A DNA stretch of 64,000 nt from NCBI RefSeq assembly GCF_900182785.1, contig NZ_FXTS01000004.1, forward strand, positions 294,540-358,539, written 5' to 3'. The translations under genes were made by a program, and so were the position numbers. Numbering within the stretch: the stretch's first letter is position 1; every line of letters starts with the position of its first letter. Of this stretch, positions 7,664 to 16,662 are shown one piece after another. Origin of the DNA: Oceanospirillum linum (GTDB taxonomy: Bacteria > Pseudomonadota > Gammaproteobacteria > Pseudomonadales > Halomonadaceae). Below the pieces are notes generated by a model. The model saw nothing but the letters and a program-made list of their open reading frames with translations, did not search any database and was not told where the DNA came from.

Positions 7664-9220
7664 ATGACGACATCGATTGACGATAGCTCTGTAATGACGT
7701 TCACCAACCTCAGCACCGCTGAATTGGTTCAAATGGCTGTTCAACGCAAAGAAGGCGAACTGGCCAGCAACGGAGCTTTGGTAGTTTCTACTGGCCACCG
7801 CACCGGCCGCTCTCCAATGGATCGCTTCATTGTTGAAGAGCCCAGTACTGCAGATCTGATCGAATGGGGCGCAATCAACCGTCCGTTTGACGCTGCCAAG
7901 TTTGATGCTCTTTGGGATCGCGTTGAAGAGTACCTGACTCAGAAAGATACGTTTGTTTCCGAACTGCACGTTGGTGCTGATCCGGAACACTACCTGCCGA
8001 TTCGTGTTACCACCGAAACAGCATGGCACAACCTCTTTGGCCGCACCCTGTTTGTTCGTCCTGACGAGTTCAACCCGAAAAACAAGGGTGAGTGGCAGAT
8101 TATTAATGCGCCTCAGTTTGTTTGTGAGCCTGAGCGCGACGGCACCAACTCTGACGGCACCGTTATTATCAACTTTGCCAAGCGCAAAGTACTTCTGGCG
8201 GGTATGCAGTATGCCGGCGAGATGAAAAAAGCGATGTTCTCCGTACAGAACTTCCTGCTGCCGGAGAAAGACGTTCTGCCGATGCACTGCTCTGCAAACG
8301 TTGGCGAAGATGGCGAAACAACTCTGTTCTTCGGTCTGTCCGGTACCGGTAAGACCACTCTGTCTGCAGACCCGGAACGTTACCTGATCGGTGATGACGA
8401 GCATGGCTGGGGCAAAGGCGTTGTATTCAACATCGAAGGCGGCTGCTACGCGAAATGTATCGACCTGTCTCAGAAAAATGAGCCGGTTATCTGGGACGCG
8501 ATCAAGTTTGGTTCCGTACTGGAGAATGTCGTTCTGGATAGCGAGCGTGCGCCTGATTACACTGATGTAAGCCTGACCCAGAATACCCGTGCGACATACC
8601 CACTGGAGCACATCGAGAAGCGTGTTCTGGAAAACCGTGCCGGTGAGCCAAAAGCGATTGTTTTCCTGACCTGTGACCTGACTGGCGTACTGCCGCCTGT
8701 TTCTGTTCTGTCGAAAGAAGCAGCGGCGTATCACTTTCTGTCCGGCTACACAGCTCTGGTAGGTTCAACAGAAATGGGTTCCGGTGGTGGCATCAAATCT
8801 ACCTTCTCAACCTGCTTTGGTGCACCTTTCTTCCCACGCCCTGCCGCTGAGTATGCCGAGCTGCTGATCAAACGCATCGAAGAGTTCGGCTCCAAAGTTT
8901 ATCTGGTTAACACCGGCTGGACTGGCGGCTCATACGGTGAAGGCCAGCGCTTCAGCATCCCAACGACCCGTGGCATCATCTCTGCAATCCAGAATGGTGC
9001 GCTGGAAGATATTGAAACCGTACATCTGGAAGGCATCAACCTGGCGGTACCTGCTGAAGTACCGGGTGTTGAGACCAACCTGCTACAGCCTCGCAGCACC
9101 TGGGCTAACCCAGAGAGCTACGATGCCGCAGCGAAAGAGCTGGCAGCTAAATTCGTTGAAAACTTCAAGAAGTTCAACGATGTGGACGAAGCGATCATCG
9201 CGGCAGGTCCTCAGCTGTAA
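7664..9220 (+). CDS. pckA: Phosphoenolpyruvate carboxykinase (ATP)
   Basis: A 518-aa cytoplasmic enzyme that converts oxaloacetate plus ATP to phosphoenolpyruvate, CO2 and ADP, the entry step of gluconeogenesis from C4 acids. The ATP P-loop is GLSGTGKT at residues 224-231 and the metal-binding segment is DDEHGW just after it. The oxaloacetate-binding arginine region STGHRTGRSP is near residue 45. Length matches the bacterial ATP family. AAGGA lies before the ATG at 7664. With the nearby C4-dicarboxylate transporter it suggests growth on succinate- or malate-type carbon. Confidence 0.97.
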   Translation: MTTSIDDSSVMTFTNLSTAELVQMAVQRKEGELASNGALVVSTGHRTGRSPMDRFIVEEPSTADLIEWGAINRPFDAAKFDALWDRVEEYLTQKDTFVSELHVGADPEHYLPIRVTTETAWHNLFGRTLFVRPDEFNPKNKGEWQIINAPQFVCEPERDGTNSDGTVIINFAKRKVLLAGMQYAGEMKKAMFSVQNFLLPEKDVLPMHCSANVGEDGETTLFFGLSGTGKTTLSADPERYLIGDDEHGWGKGVVFNIEGGCYAKCIDLSQKNEPVIWDAIKFGSVLENVVLDSERAPDYTDVSLTQNTRATYPLEHIEKRVLENRAGEPKAIVFLTCDLTGVLPPVSVLSKEAAAYHFLSGYTALVGSTEMGSGGGIKSTFSTCFGAPFFPRPAAEYAELLIKRIEEFGSKVYLVNTGWTGGSYGEGQRFSIPTTRGIISAIQNGALEDIETVHLEGINLAVPAEVPGVETNLLQPRSTWANPESYDAAAKELAAKFVENFKKFNDVDEAIIAAGPQL

Positions 9221-9244
9221 GATCCGGCAACGGATTCAGAAAAA

Positions 9245-9274
9245 GGCGAACACCAAGGTGTTCGCCTTTTTTGA
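9245..9274 (+). terminator. Terminator of pckA
   Basis: AGGCGAACACC (9245-9255) pairs with GGTGTTCGCCT (9258-9268), followed by T6. An 11-bp stem with a 2-nt gap, 24 bp after the stop. Confidence 0.92.
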
Positions 9275-9360
9275 TTCTGCGCTAATGAGTTGCACCAACA
9301 AGCGCTGATCGGCATTTGCATTCGGTTACGGGGTTTCAACAAATTTCTGCCATAAAAATT

Positions 9361-9389
9361 TTGCCCCAAACCCACAGTTACTGTATAAA
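9361..9389 (+). promoter_or_regulatory. Sigma-70-type promoter of tex
   Basis: TTGCCC (9361-9366), a 17-bp spacer and TATAAA (9384-9389) form a good housekeeping promoter about 100 bp upstream of tex. Confidence 0.6.
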
Positions 9390-9396
9390 ATCACAG
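9381..9396. promoter_or_regulatory. LexA-box-like operator over the tex -10
   Basis: CTGTATAAAATCACAG fits the gammaproteobacterial SOS box pattern CTGT-N8-ACAG exactly and overlaps the -10 hexamer of the tex promoter. The preceding TA also matches; the right flank (CT) does not. Confidence 0.45.
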
Positions 9397-9492
9397 CTTA
9401 TTTAATTCAACCCGTTAACGAAACACTTGAGTTGTCAGGCTGCTATCGCTTGTCCAGCTTATGCCTCAGTCAGAAAAAAGAGAGTCATCTTC

Positions 9493-11853
9493 ATGGAACA
9501 GATCTCCCACCGTATTGCCGAAGAACTAAGCGTTAAACAGGCCCAGGTCAGTGCCGCTGTTACCCTGCTGGACGAAGGCGCGACCGTTCCTTTTATCGCG
9601 CGATACCGTAAGGAGATCACCGGGGGCCTGGATGATACTCAACTGCGTAATCTGGAAGAACGTCTGCGCTACCTGCGCGAACTGGAAGATCGTCGCAACA
9701 CTGTCCTGAAAAGCATCGATGATCAGGGCAAGCTAACCGACGGGCTAAAAGCCGATATTATGAGTGCTGAGACGAAAACCCGCCTGGAAGATCTGTATCT
9801 GCCCTATAAGCCGAAGCGCCGCACCAAAGCACAGATCGCCCGCGAAGCCGGTCTGGAGCCTTTGGCAGACCTGTTATTTAACTCACCCGAAACCGATCCA
9901 CAAACCGCCGCTGAAGCCTATATCAATGCTGACACGGGGGTTGCCGATATCAAAGCGGCCCTGGATGGTGCCAAACAGATCCTGATGGAACGCTTCAGTG
10001 AAGATGCCAGCTTACTGGATATGCTCCGTACCAGACTCTGGCAGCAGGGTGAACTTCAGTCCCGGGTTGTTCCCGGTCAGGAGCAAACCGGTGAGAAATT
10101 CAGTGATTACTTTGAGCACAATGAGCCCATCAATAAAACCCCGTCCCACCGGGCGCTGGCCATGTACCGCGGCCGCAATGAAGGCGCCTTACAGCTTGCC
10201 ATCGTTTTACCGGAGGCGGAAGAGCTGAAAATACATCCCTGCGAGGAGATGATCGCCCGGCATTTCGGTATTGAGGATCAAGGGCGTCCGGCGGACACCT
10301 GGTTAAAAGAAGTTGTACGCTGGACCTGGCGGGTTAAGCTGCTGACTCATATCGAAACTGAACTCATGACCCGCCTGCGTGAGTCCGCAGAGATGGAAGC
10401 AATAAAGGTCTTCGCTGGCAACCTGAAGGACCTGCTGCTGGCTGCGCCTGCAGGGCCTCGGGCCACACTGGGTCTCGACCCGGGCTTACGTACAGGTGTT
10501 AAAGTCGCCGTGGTTGATCACACAGGTAAGCTGCTTGATTATGCGACGATCTACCCCCACGTACCAAAAAACCAGTGGCGCGAGTCCCTTGCGGTTTTAG
10601 CGGCACTGGTTGAGAAACATAATGTCGATCTGATCAGTATCGGTAACGGCACAGCCTCCCGCGAAACGGACAAACTGGCAGGTGACCTGGTAAAAATGAT
10701 TAAAGATCGCAAGGTCAGCAAAATCATGGTCAGTGAAGCGGGTGCATCTGTTTACTCAGCCTCAGAGCTGGCGGCAAAAGAGTTCCCGGATCTGGATGTC
10801 AGCATTCGGGGTGCAGTCTCCATCGCCCGCCGTCTGCAGGACCCTCTGGCAGAGCTGGTTAAAATCGACCCGAAATCCATTGGCGTTGGCCAGTATCAGC
10901 ATGATGTTTCACAAACTCAACTGGCCCGTAGCCTGGAAGCAGTGGTGGAAGATTGCGTTAACGCCGTAGGTGTCGATGTTAATACCGCCTCCGTTGCCTT
11001 GCTGAACCGGGTATCCGGTCTGAACGCAACTCTGGCCCAGAATATCATCAGCTATCGTGACGAAAACGGCACATTTAACAGCCGAACCGACCTGAAGAAA
11101 GTTGCCCGCCTTGGGCCAAAAGCCTTTGAACAGTGCGCAGGATTCCTGCGCATTATGAATGGCAAAAACCCTTTGGACGCCTCTGCAGTTCACCCGGAAG
11201 CCTATCCTGTCGTGAAGAAAATTGCAGAGAACAATGGGCGTAAAGTAGATACTCTGATCGGTGACTCCAGCTTTCTGAAAGGCATTAACCCAATCGAGTA
11301 CATCGACGATAATTTTGGCCTGCCCACAGTGACGGATATTTTACAGGAACTGGATAAACCCGGTCGCGACCCTCGACCTGAGTTTAAAGCCGCAGAGTTT
11401 ATGGAAGGCGTTGAAGAGATCAGCGATCTTAAACCCGGAATGGTACTTGAAGGTGCCGTTACAAACGTTACCAACTTCGGTGCATTTGTTGATATAGGTG
11501 TTCACCAGGACGGTCTGGTACATATTTCTGCCCTATCCAACCGCTTTGTCGAGGACCCCCGCACCGTGGTAAAAGCCGGTGATATTGTGCAGGTTAAAGT
11601 CATGGATGTAGACCAGCAGCGCCGACGTATCGCTCTGTCAATGCGCCTGAATGATGAGCCTGAAGCAAAAAGTAATAGCTCAACAGGTAATGACAAAGGC
11701 CGGGGCAGAAACTACTCTTCGGAGAGTCGTGATCACGCCAAAGACAAGAGCCGCCGTGGACAGCAGGGTGGAAGCAATAAAAGCGGTCAACCAGAAAATA
11801 TGGGGACATTGGGAATGTTGCTTGCCCAGGCACAGAAAAAACAGCGAAAATAG
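9493..11853 (+). CDS. tex: Tex transcription accessory / RNA-binding protein
   Basis: A 786-aa cytoplasmic protein. In order: N-terminal helix-turn-helix region, a YqgF/RNase H-like fold (GLDPGLRTGVKVAVVD, about residues 331-346), helix-hairpin-helix repeats (VGVDVNTASVALLNRVSGL and AFEQCAGFLRI), and a C-terminal S1 RNA-binding domain (GMVLEGAVTNVTNFGAFVD, about 650-720). A Lys/Arg/Ser/Gly-rich tail follows. Tex-family proteins bind nucleic acid and affect transcription and mRNA handling; the exact role varies. The frame is open from 9427, but the ATG at 9493 gives the conserved start MEQISHRIAEEL. A LexA-like site lies on its promoter. Confidence 0.95.
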   Translation: MEQISHRIAEELSVKQAQVSAAVTLLDEGATVPFIARYRKEITGGLDDTQLRNLEERLRYLRELEDRRNTVLKSIDDQGKLTDGLKADIMSAETKTRLEDLYLPYKPKRRTKAQIAREAGLEPLADLLFNSPETDPQTAAEAYINADTGVADIKAALDGAKQILMERFSEDASLLDMLRTRLWQQGELQSRVVPGQEQTGEKFSDYFEHNEPINKTPSHRALAMYRGRNEGALQLAIVLPEAEELKIHPCEEMIARHFGIEDQGRPADTWLKEVVRWTWRVKLLTHIETELMTRLRESAEMEAIKVFAGNLKDLLLAAPAGPRATLGLDPGLRTGVKVAVVDHTGKLLDYATIYPHVPKNQWRESLAVLAALVEKHNVDLISIGNGTASRETDKLAGDLVKMIKDRKVSKIMVSEAGASVYSASELAAKEFPDLDVSIRGAVSIARRLQDPLAELVKIDPKSIGVGQYQHDVSQTQLARSLEAVVEDCVNAVGVDVNTASVALLNRVSGLNATLAQNIISYRDENGTFNSRTDLKKVARLGPKAFEQCAGFLRIMNGKNPLDASAVHPEAYPVVKKIAENNGRKVDTLIGDSSFLKGINPIEYIDDNFGLPTVTDILQELDKPGRDPRPEFKAAEFMEGVEEISDLKPGMVLEGAVTNVTNFGAFVDIGVHQDGLVHISALSNRFVEDPRTVVKAGDIVQVKVMDVDQQRRRIALSMRLNDEPEAKSNSSTGNDKGRGRNYSSESRDHAKDKSRRGQQGGSNKSGQPENMGTLGMLLAQAQKKQRK

Positions 11854-11937
11854 CGACACCGCCATATTCTGACCAAAATCATCGGAATTATTATGGCTGA
11901 ATAATTTAAGCAATCCAATTTTTGACAGCATAGCTTG

Positions 11938-11980
11938 AAGCCTGACTCTGCGCCCCCATATTGCCAGATCAGGCTTTTTT
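11938..11980 (+). terminator. Probable terminator of tex
   Basis: AAGCCTGA (11938-11945) pairs with TCAGGCTT (11969-11976), followed by more T residues (TTTTTT in all from 11975). The 23-nt loop is long, so efficiency is uncertain. Confidence 0.55.
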
Positions 11981-12105
11981 CGACTGGCGTATGCCGGTTT
12001 TTTTGTAGATAAACCCGCTGGGAGCGAACACTCCTACCCGAGTGAGACTCAGCGACTGAAACGCTATATGCGCCGGTAAAGCCGGTTGGTATTAGGGGAA
12101 GCACC

Positions 12106-13695
12106 TTGACCAAAACCATCAAAGATCGTATCGAGTTTTTACGCCCTGTTGCCCAGCGCGGCCTGTTCAACCAGATCAAGCGCGGACTCGAAAAGGAGGG
12201 TTTACGCACAACACCCGCAAGCAAGCTGGCCCAGACCGATCACCCAAAAGCTTTAGGCTCAACGCTGACCCACCCTTATATCACCACTGACTATTCAGAA
12301 GCTCTGCTGGAATTTATCACACCAGTGTCCAGCAAACTGACAGAAACACTGGGTTTTCTTAAAGATTTACACGTCTTCAGCTACCGCCATCTGGGCGACG
12401 AAGTCATTTGGCCCGCCAGCATGCCCTGCAAGCTGCAGGGTAATGAAAGCATCCCCATTGCTCAGTACGGCAGCTCAAACTCCGGCATCATGAAAACCGT
12501 TTATCGCCACGGCCTTTCCTGGCGCTATGGCCGTATCATGCAATCCATTGCAGGTCTGCACTACAACTTCTCTCTGCCAGAGGCTCTATGGCCAGCTTTG
12601 CTGCACCTGAAATATCCTGAGCGAGATGCCAAAGACCCTCAAGTCCTGCAGGATTTTATTTCAGAGCAGTACTTCGCGCTGATCCGAAACTTCCGTCGCT
12701 ATAGCTGGTTACTGCTATATCTGTTCGGCGCCTCTCCGGCTGTGGATAAAAGTTTTGTTGAGGATAAGCCACATCAGCTGGACGAACTGGATACCGACAC
12801 CCTGTTCCTGCCCTATGCTACATCTCTGCGTATGAGCGACCTGGGCTATCAGAACAATGTGCAGTCAAGCCTGAAAATATGCTTTAACTCACTTGAAAAC
12901 TATGTCAACACGCTGAATCATGCTATCAGAACACCTTACGCGCCCTATGAAACCCTGGGAGTTAAGGTTGATGGTCAGTATCGTCAGTTAAATACCAATA
13001 TTTTGCAGATTGAAAACGAGTACTACAGCGATATCCGCCCGAAGCGCGTTACAGAAAGTGGCGAACGCCCGTCTGAGGCATTAACTCAGCGTGGAGTAGA
13101 GTATATCGAAGTGCGCTGCATCGATCTGAATCCTTTTGAAGCGATCGGCATAACAGAAACGCAGGCACGCTTTGTCGATACATTTTTGCTGTTCTGCCTA
13201 CTGGAGAACAGCACTCAGATACCTGATGATGAATGTAAAATGCTGGATGAAAATCACAGCGATATCGTTAACCGGGGTCGGCTCCCAGGGCTAATGTTAC
13301 AAACGCCAAAAGGCACAATCTCCCGTGAGGAGTGGAGCCACCAGCTGTTTGACCGTCTGCAACCAGTTGCTGAGTTACTGGATAGCGGTAATGATAATGC
13401 CATCCATCAAGCGGCGCTGGATGCTTTCCGCCCCTTAATAGACCAGCCGGAGTTAACGCCGTCTGCGCAGGTTCTGGAGGCTATTCGTAAGGCGGGTAGC
13501 TTCACTGCATTTGCTCAGCAACAAGCCCATCAGCAGGCTGATCTGTTACGCACCACCCCTATTAACAAAGCCAGGGAAGCCTTGTTTATCCAGCTTTCTG
13601 AAAGCTCGATCCGCCAACAAGCAGATCAGGAAGAGGCCGACCAGATCGATTTTGACACCTTTCTGGCCGACTATATGGCCAGACAGAGCGCCTGA
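12106..13695 (+). CDS. gshA: Glutamate-cysteine ligase
   Basis: A 529-aa cytoplasmic enzyme that joins glutamate and cysteine using ATP, the committed step of glutathione synthesis. It is the gammaproteobacterial GshA class, with the conserved ligand-binding segments THPYITTDYSEALLEFITP, WPASMPC and YIEVRCIDLNPFEA. The start is TTG at 12106, with AGGGGA seven bases upstream; translation from it gives the family opening. It stands between tex and a minus-strand gene with its own terminator, so it is probably transcribed alone. Confidence 0.95.
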   Translation: MTKTIKDRIEFLRPVAQRGLFNQIKRGLEKEGLRTTPASKLAQTDHPKALGSTLTHPYITTDYSEALLEFITPVSSKLTETLGFLKDLHVFSYRHLGDEVIWPASMPCKLQGNESIPIAQYGSSNSGIMKTVYRHGLSWRYGRIMQSIAGLHYNFSLPEALWPALLHLKYPERDAKDPQVLQDFISEQYFALIRNFRRYSWLLLYLFGASPAVDKSFVEDKPHQLDELDTDTLFLPYATSLRMSDLGYQNNVQSSLKICFNSLENYVNTLNHAIRTPYAPYETLGVKVDGQYRQLNTNILQIENEYYSDIRPKRVTESGERPSEALTQRGVEYIEVRCIDLNPFEAIGITETQARFVDTFLLFCLLENSTQIPDDECKMLDENHSDIVNRGRLPGLMLQTPKGTISREEWSHQLFDRLQPVAELLDSGNDNAIHQAALDAFRPLIDQPELTPSAQVLEAIRKAGSFTAFAQQQAHQQADLLRTTPINKAREALFIQLSESSIRQQADQEEADQIDFDTFLADYMARQSA

Positions 13696-13756
13696 TAATG
13701 AGCACTGAAATTGTCCCCCGCAACGGAGGGCAGAGCTGCCAGAGCTGACGGGTACC

Positions 13757-13793
13757 CCTCCTTGTGACTGGATCCAGCCACAGAGAGGTTTTT
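13757..13793 (+). terminator. Probable terminator of gshA
   Basis: A hairpin built on TGTG-CTGG / CCAG-CACA (13763-13782), extended by CCTC and GAGG, is followed by T5. Two mismatches interrupt the stem. Confidence 0.55.
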
Positions 13794-13805
13794 CAAAGCA
13801 GGAGT

Positions 13806-14219
13806 TTACTTCTGGTAGATAAAGTTCAGCACGAGAAGATCATCAATAACCGGATGCCCAACCTCTTTCAGCATCAGATCTTTTACCGATTGAGTTGCCT
13901 CCATACGAATCTGCTCCTGACCTACAGGTGTCGTTACAGCTTCATCTGTTTGACGGCTCAGTAGTGACACCAGCTCATTGCGGATCAGAGGCATATGATG
14001 AGCAACCGTCTTTTCTGCCAACGGAGAACTGGTAACCAGAGTAATATCCGCTTTGAGATATTTCAGACGACCGGGGTCACCATAATTAAGCACAAAAGAA
14101 GGCTTCATCTCGGTATATACAATCGGCGAACCACTTTCTGCCTCTGCAGCCCAGCCTTGCACCACCATCCCAAACATAATCAGTACAGCTAACACGCTAT
14201 GTTTTACTAATTTAATCAC
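13806..14219 (-). CDS. FliL-like secreted or membrane-anchored protein
   Basis: A 137-aa protein with an N-terminal signal or anchor (about residues 1-24, ending GWAAEA) and then a FliL-type domain: YTEMKPSFVLNYG, KYLKADITLVTSS, HMPLIRNELVSLLSRQ and VKDLMLKEVG. FliL surrounds the flagellar stator in the inner membrane and modulates it. This copy is not in a flagellar operon and is shorter than the main FliL (usually about 160-180 aa with a clear transmembrane helix), so it is an orphan paralogue. Starts at GTG with GGAG 8 nt upstream. Confidence 0.75.
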   Translation of the reverse strand: MIKLVKHSVLAVLIMFGMVVQGWAAEAESGSPIVYTEMKPSFVLNYGDPGRLKYLKADITLVTSSPLAEKTVAHHMPLIRNELVSLLSRQTDEAVTTPVGQEQIRMEATQSVKDLMLKEVGHPVIDDLLVLNFIYQK

Positions 14220-14406
14220 TCAGCATTCTCCAGTTTTATCATTGTCCGCTTTTATGGCGCCCTTCCGCAGTTATGGGGAACCTGCCGGAATGAAAACACT
14301 CTATGGCTGCAACCAGGTTACATTTTCAGTCACTCTGGCTATCACCTGAGTCAAAGATCTTTCTATTGTAGGGCTGCAGCGGATTTTTTCCAATGAGCAA
14401 GCCACA

Positions 14407-14412
14407 TATAAT
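14407..14412 (+). promoter_or_regulatory. Consensus -10 upstream of dsbB
   Basis: A perfect TATAAT lies 59 bp before the dsbB start. No good -35 is visible at 16-18 bp (only T-rich sequence), so this is a partial promoter call. Confidence 0.4.
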
Positions 14413-14470
14413 AGAATCCTGGCGCGCACAAAAATGATGCCTTGCCCTAACCGATTTATAAGGACAGAGA

Positions 14471-14980
14471 ATGCCTCTTAATTACCGCACGATTAACCTG
14501 GCTGGCTTTATTGCCTGTTTTCTTCTGATTGCCAGCGCCCTGGTGATGCAGCATGTATTTGAACTGGAGCCATGCCCGCTTTGTATTTTTCAGCGGGTCT
14601 GCTTTATGGTCGCAGGCATTCTGTTTTTAGCTGGGGCTCTTTTTAACCCAGCGAGCCCAGGACTACAGCGCTCCATCAGCGGCCTGAATCTGGCCGCTCT
14701 GGCAACAGGTGTCGGACTTTCCCTTCGCCATATTTGGCTACAGAATCTGCCGCCATCTGAGGTCCCTTCCTGTGGGCCCGGCCTTGATTACATGCTGGAG
14801 GTACTCCCCTTCACATCGGTCATTAATCAGGTGCTCAGTGGCAGTGGTGAGTGTGCCGAAGTGTCATGGCTATTCCTTGGCTTATCAATTCCATGGTGGA
14901 CGATGTTTGCTTATTTAGGTCTTTCAGGCCTGATTTTTCTTGCTCATTATAAGATCAAAGACAAAAAAGGCATCCAGTAA
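14471..14980 (+). CDS. dsbB: Disulfide bond formation protein B
   Basis: A 169-aa inner-membrane protein with four helices. It reoxidises DsbA and passes electrons to quinone. Both catalytic pairs are present: Cys35-Pro-Leu-Cys38 in the first periplasmic loop, and Cys101 and Cys128 in the second. Length and order match the family. A Lys-rich cytoplasmic tail ends the protein. GAGA-type ribosome site precedes the ATG at 14471. Confidence 0.95.
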   Translation: MPLNYRTINLAGFIACFLLIASALVMQHVFELEPCPLCIFQRVCFMVAGILFLAGALFNPASPGLQRSISGLNLAALATGVGLSLRHIWLQNLPPSEVPSCGPGLDYMLEVLPFTSVINQVLSGSGECAEVSWLFLGLSIPWWTMFAYLGLSGLIFLAHYKIKDKKGIQ

Positions 14981-15110
14981 ACCCATTAATATATTTGCTG
15001 ATTAACACAGGTGACATTGCCGAATCGCTACCGTATGCTTGGGTGTAACTGCATATTTGATACGCGATTTTTGATGGCCTGTAGGCCCATACAAATGCTG
15101 GAGGTCTGCC

Positions 15111-15587
15111 ATGCTTGAAGGTTGTAAAAATGCACGTGAGCGCTGGAGCGGTGTTCACGAAATGATCGACAAATGGCTCCAGGAACGTCAGGAGCTGATC
15201 GTGAATTACACTGAGGTTGCCCATCAGATAAACAAGGACGCTCCGGTGACACCCAGCCAGGTGCAGGCACTTTGTGATGTGATGGTTGACTACACCTCTG
15301 CAGGCCATTTTGAGATCTTTGAACAGCTGTGTCGTGAGGCAGAAGCATTTTCAGATCAGGATGCCATTAATCTGAGTCACAAAATCTTCCCTCTGATCCA
15401 GAAAAGCACTGATGTTATTCTGGATTTTAATGAAGCTTATGGCGCTGAAATATCAACGGCCGATGCTACAAGCGTGCTTGCTGATAAACTTTCTATATTG
15501 GGAGAGTATCTGGCAGACCGCTTTCAGCATGAAGACACCCTAATCGAAACATTGCACACAGCACACCGGGAACTTGTAGGCTCATGA
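15111..15587 (+). CDS. rsd: Anti-sigma-70 factor Rsd/AlgQ
   Basis: A 158-aa helical cytoplasmic protein of the Rsd/AlgQ family. Typical opening NARERWSGVHEMIDKWLQERQ, then LCDVMVDYTSAGHFEIFEQL. Family members bind region 4 of sigma-70, freeing core polymerase for alternative sigma factors in stationary phase; AlgQ of Pseudomonas also affects alginate genes. GGAGG lies a few bases before the ATG. Its stop overlaps the start of the WD40 lipoprotein gene (ATGA), so they are co-translated. Confidence 0.93.
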   Translation: MLEGCKNARERWSGVHEMIDKWLQERQELIVNYTEVAHQINKDAPVTPSQVQALCDVMVDYTSAGHFEIFEQLCREAEAFSDQDAINLSHKIFPLIQKSTDVILDFNEAYGAEISTADATSVLADKLSILGEYLADRFQHEDTLIETLHTAHRELVGS

Positions 15588-16576
15588 TCCATACAGGTAA
15601 AACAGTTGCTGCTGCCGTAGTGACTTTGTTTATGCTGGCCGTATCTGGCTGCTCGGATTTGACGCCACCAGAACAAACATGGTCACTGGCGACTAAAGGG
15701 CACTATGATGCGGCTCTATCAGATAATGGCAGCTTAGCGGTTGCAGCCTCAATTCATCACGGTGGCAGTCTATGGCAACTGCCTCAGCATGAGCGTGTCT
15801 TTAACTGGAATCATAAAGCTGACACTTTCTCATTATTAGATCATGTGGCGATTGCGGGTAATGGCCGTTATGGTGCGACCTCAGAACAGAAAAAACTGAC
15901 ACTCTGGGATGCAACATCAGGTAAGGCTATTAACTTTTGGGCGCTACCCGCAGACGTGCGCAGCCTGGATATTTCTGCCGATGGTCAATTCCTCCTAGCC
16001 GGCCTGGATAATAGCACGGCTGTTTTGATCAGCACTTCCCAAGGAAAAGGGGTTAGAACCTTCACTACTGATGACACGATTTCCGCCGTTCGTCTGAGCG
16101 ATGATAACTCTCTGGCTATGGCCGGTACGCGAACCGGAGTGGTTTATCTGTGGAATACAGAAAATGGCGAGATCCGAGGTCAGTGGTCTCATGATAATCA
16201 AGTGCGTTCCATGGCAATCTCCCCGGACAACCGCTTTGCTTTCAGTGGCGCTCAGGCTGGCTCAGGACTTGTAGTCGATCTTATCAGCGGCAAGATTGCT
16301 ATGAATATTGATATAAACCGAGGCGGAGAGATCGCTGCAGCAACCTATACTGCCGCCACGTTCAGCCAAAACCAATCGCTTTTGGCTACAGGAACCAGTA
16401 CAGGTAAATTAAAACTCTGGGATCTGTCCAGTCAGCAAGCTATTGCCGGCTGGGAAGCAAGCAAGCGCAATGCATGGAAACCATCCGGCGTGGTTATCCA
16501 GGATATCGCTTTTGTCAGCAACAGCTCTATCAGAGCAATAGCCAGCAATGGGCTGGCCTATCAGTTTGCCCGTTAA
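15584..16576 (+). CDS. WD40-repeat lipoprotein
   Basis: A 330-aa predicted lipoprotein: a hydrophobic signal with lipobox (VSGC, about residues 20-23) and then beta-propeller repeats. WD-like ends are visible, e.g. LTLWDATSGK, VYLWNTENGE and LKLWDLSSQQ, each preceded by a DGQFLLAG- or DNSLAMAG-type strand. About seven blades would fit. Such proteins act as scaffolds; no enzyme motif is seen. Translational coupling to rsd is the main clue to function. A strong terminator follows. Confidence 0.85.
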   Translation: MIHTGKTVAAAVVTLFMLAVSGCSDLTPPEQTWSLATKGHYDAALSDNGSLAVAASIHHGGSLWQLPQHERVFNWNHKADTFSLLDHVAIAGNGRYGATSEQKKLTLWDATSGKAINFWALPADVRSLDISADGQFLLAGLDNSTAVLISTSQGKGVRTFTTDDTISAVRLSDDNSLAMAGTRTGVVYLWNTENGEIRGQWSHDNQVRSMAISPDNRFAFSGAQAGSGLVVDLISGKIAMNIDINRGGEIAAATYTAATFSQNQSLLATGTSTGKLKLWDLSSQQAIAGWEASKRNAWKPSGVVIQDIAFVSNSSIRAIASNGLAYQFAR

Positions 16577-16593
16577 CCCTGGCTTCCGGGCAG

Positions 16594-16635
16594 AAAAAAA
16601 CCGGTAAGGAGATAATGCTCCCCACCGGTTTTTTT
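16594..16635. terminator. Bidirectional terminator between WD40 gene and ftnA
   Basis: AAAAAAACCGGT (16594-16605) pairs with ACCGGTTTTTTT (16624-16635), with an inner GGAG/CTCC pair. A/T runs on both sides allow function for the convergent genes. Confidence 0.9.
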
Positions 16636-16662
16636 ATGTCCTGCCAGAGCTTACAGATCAAA

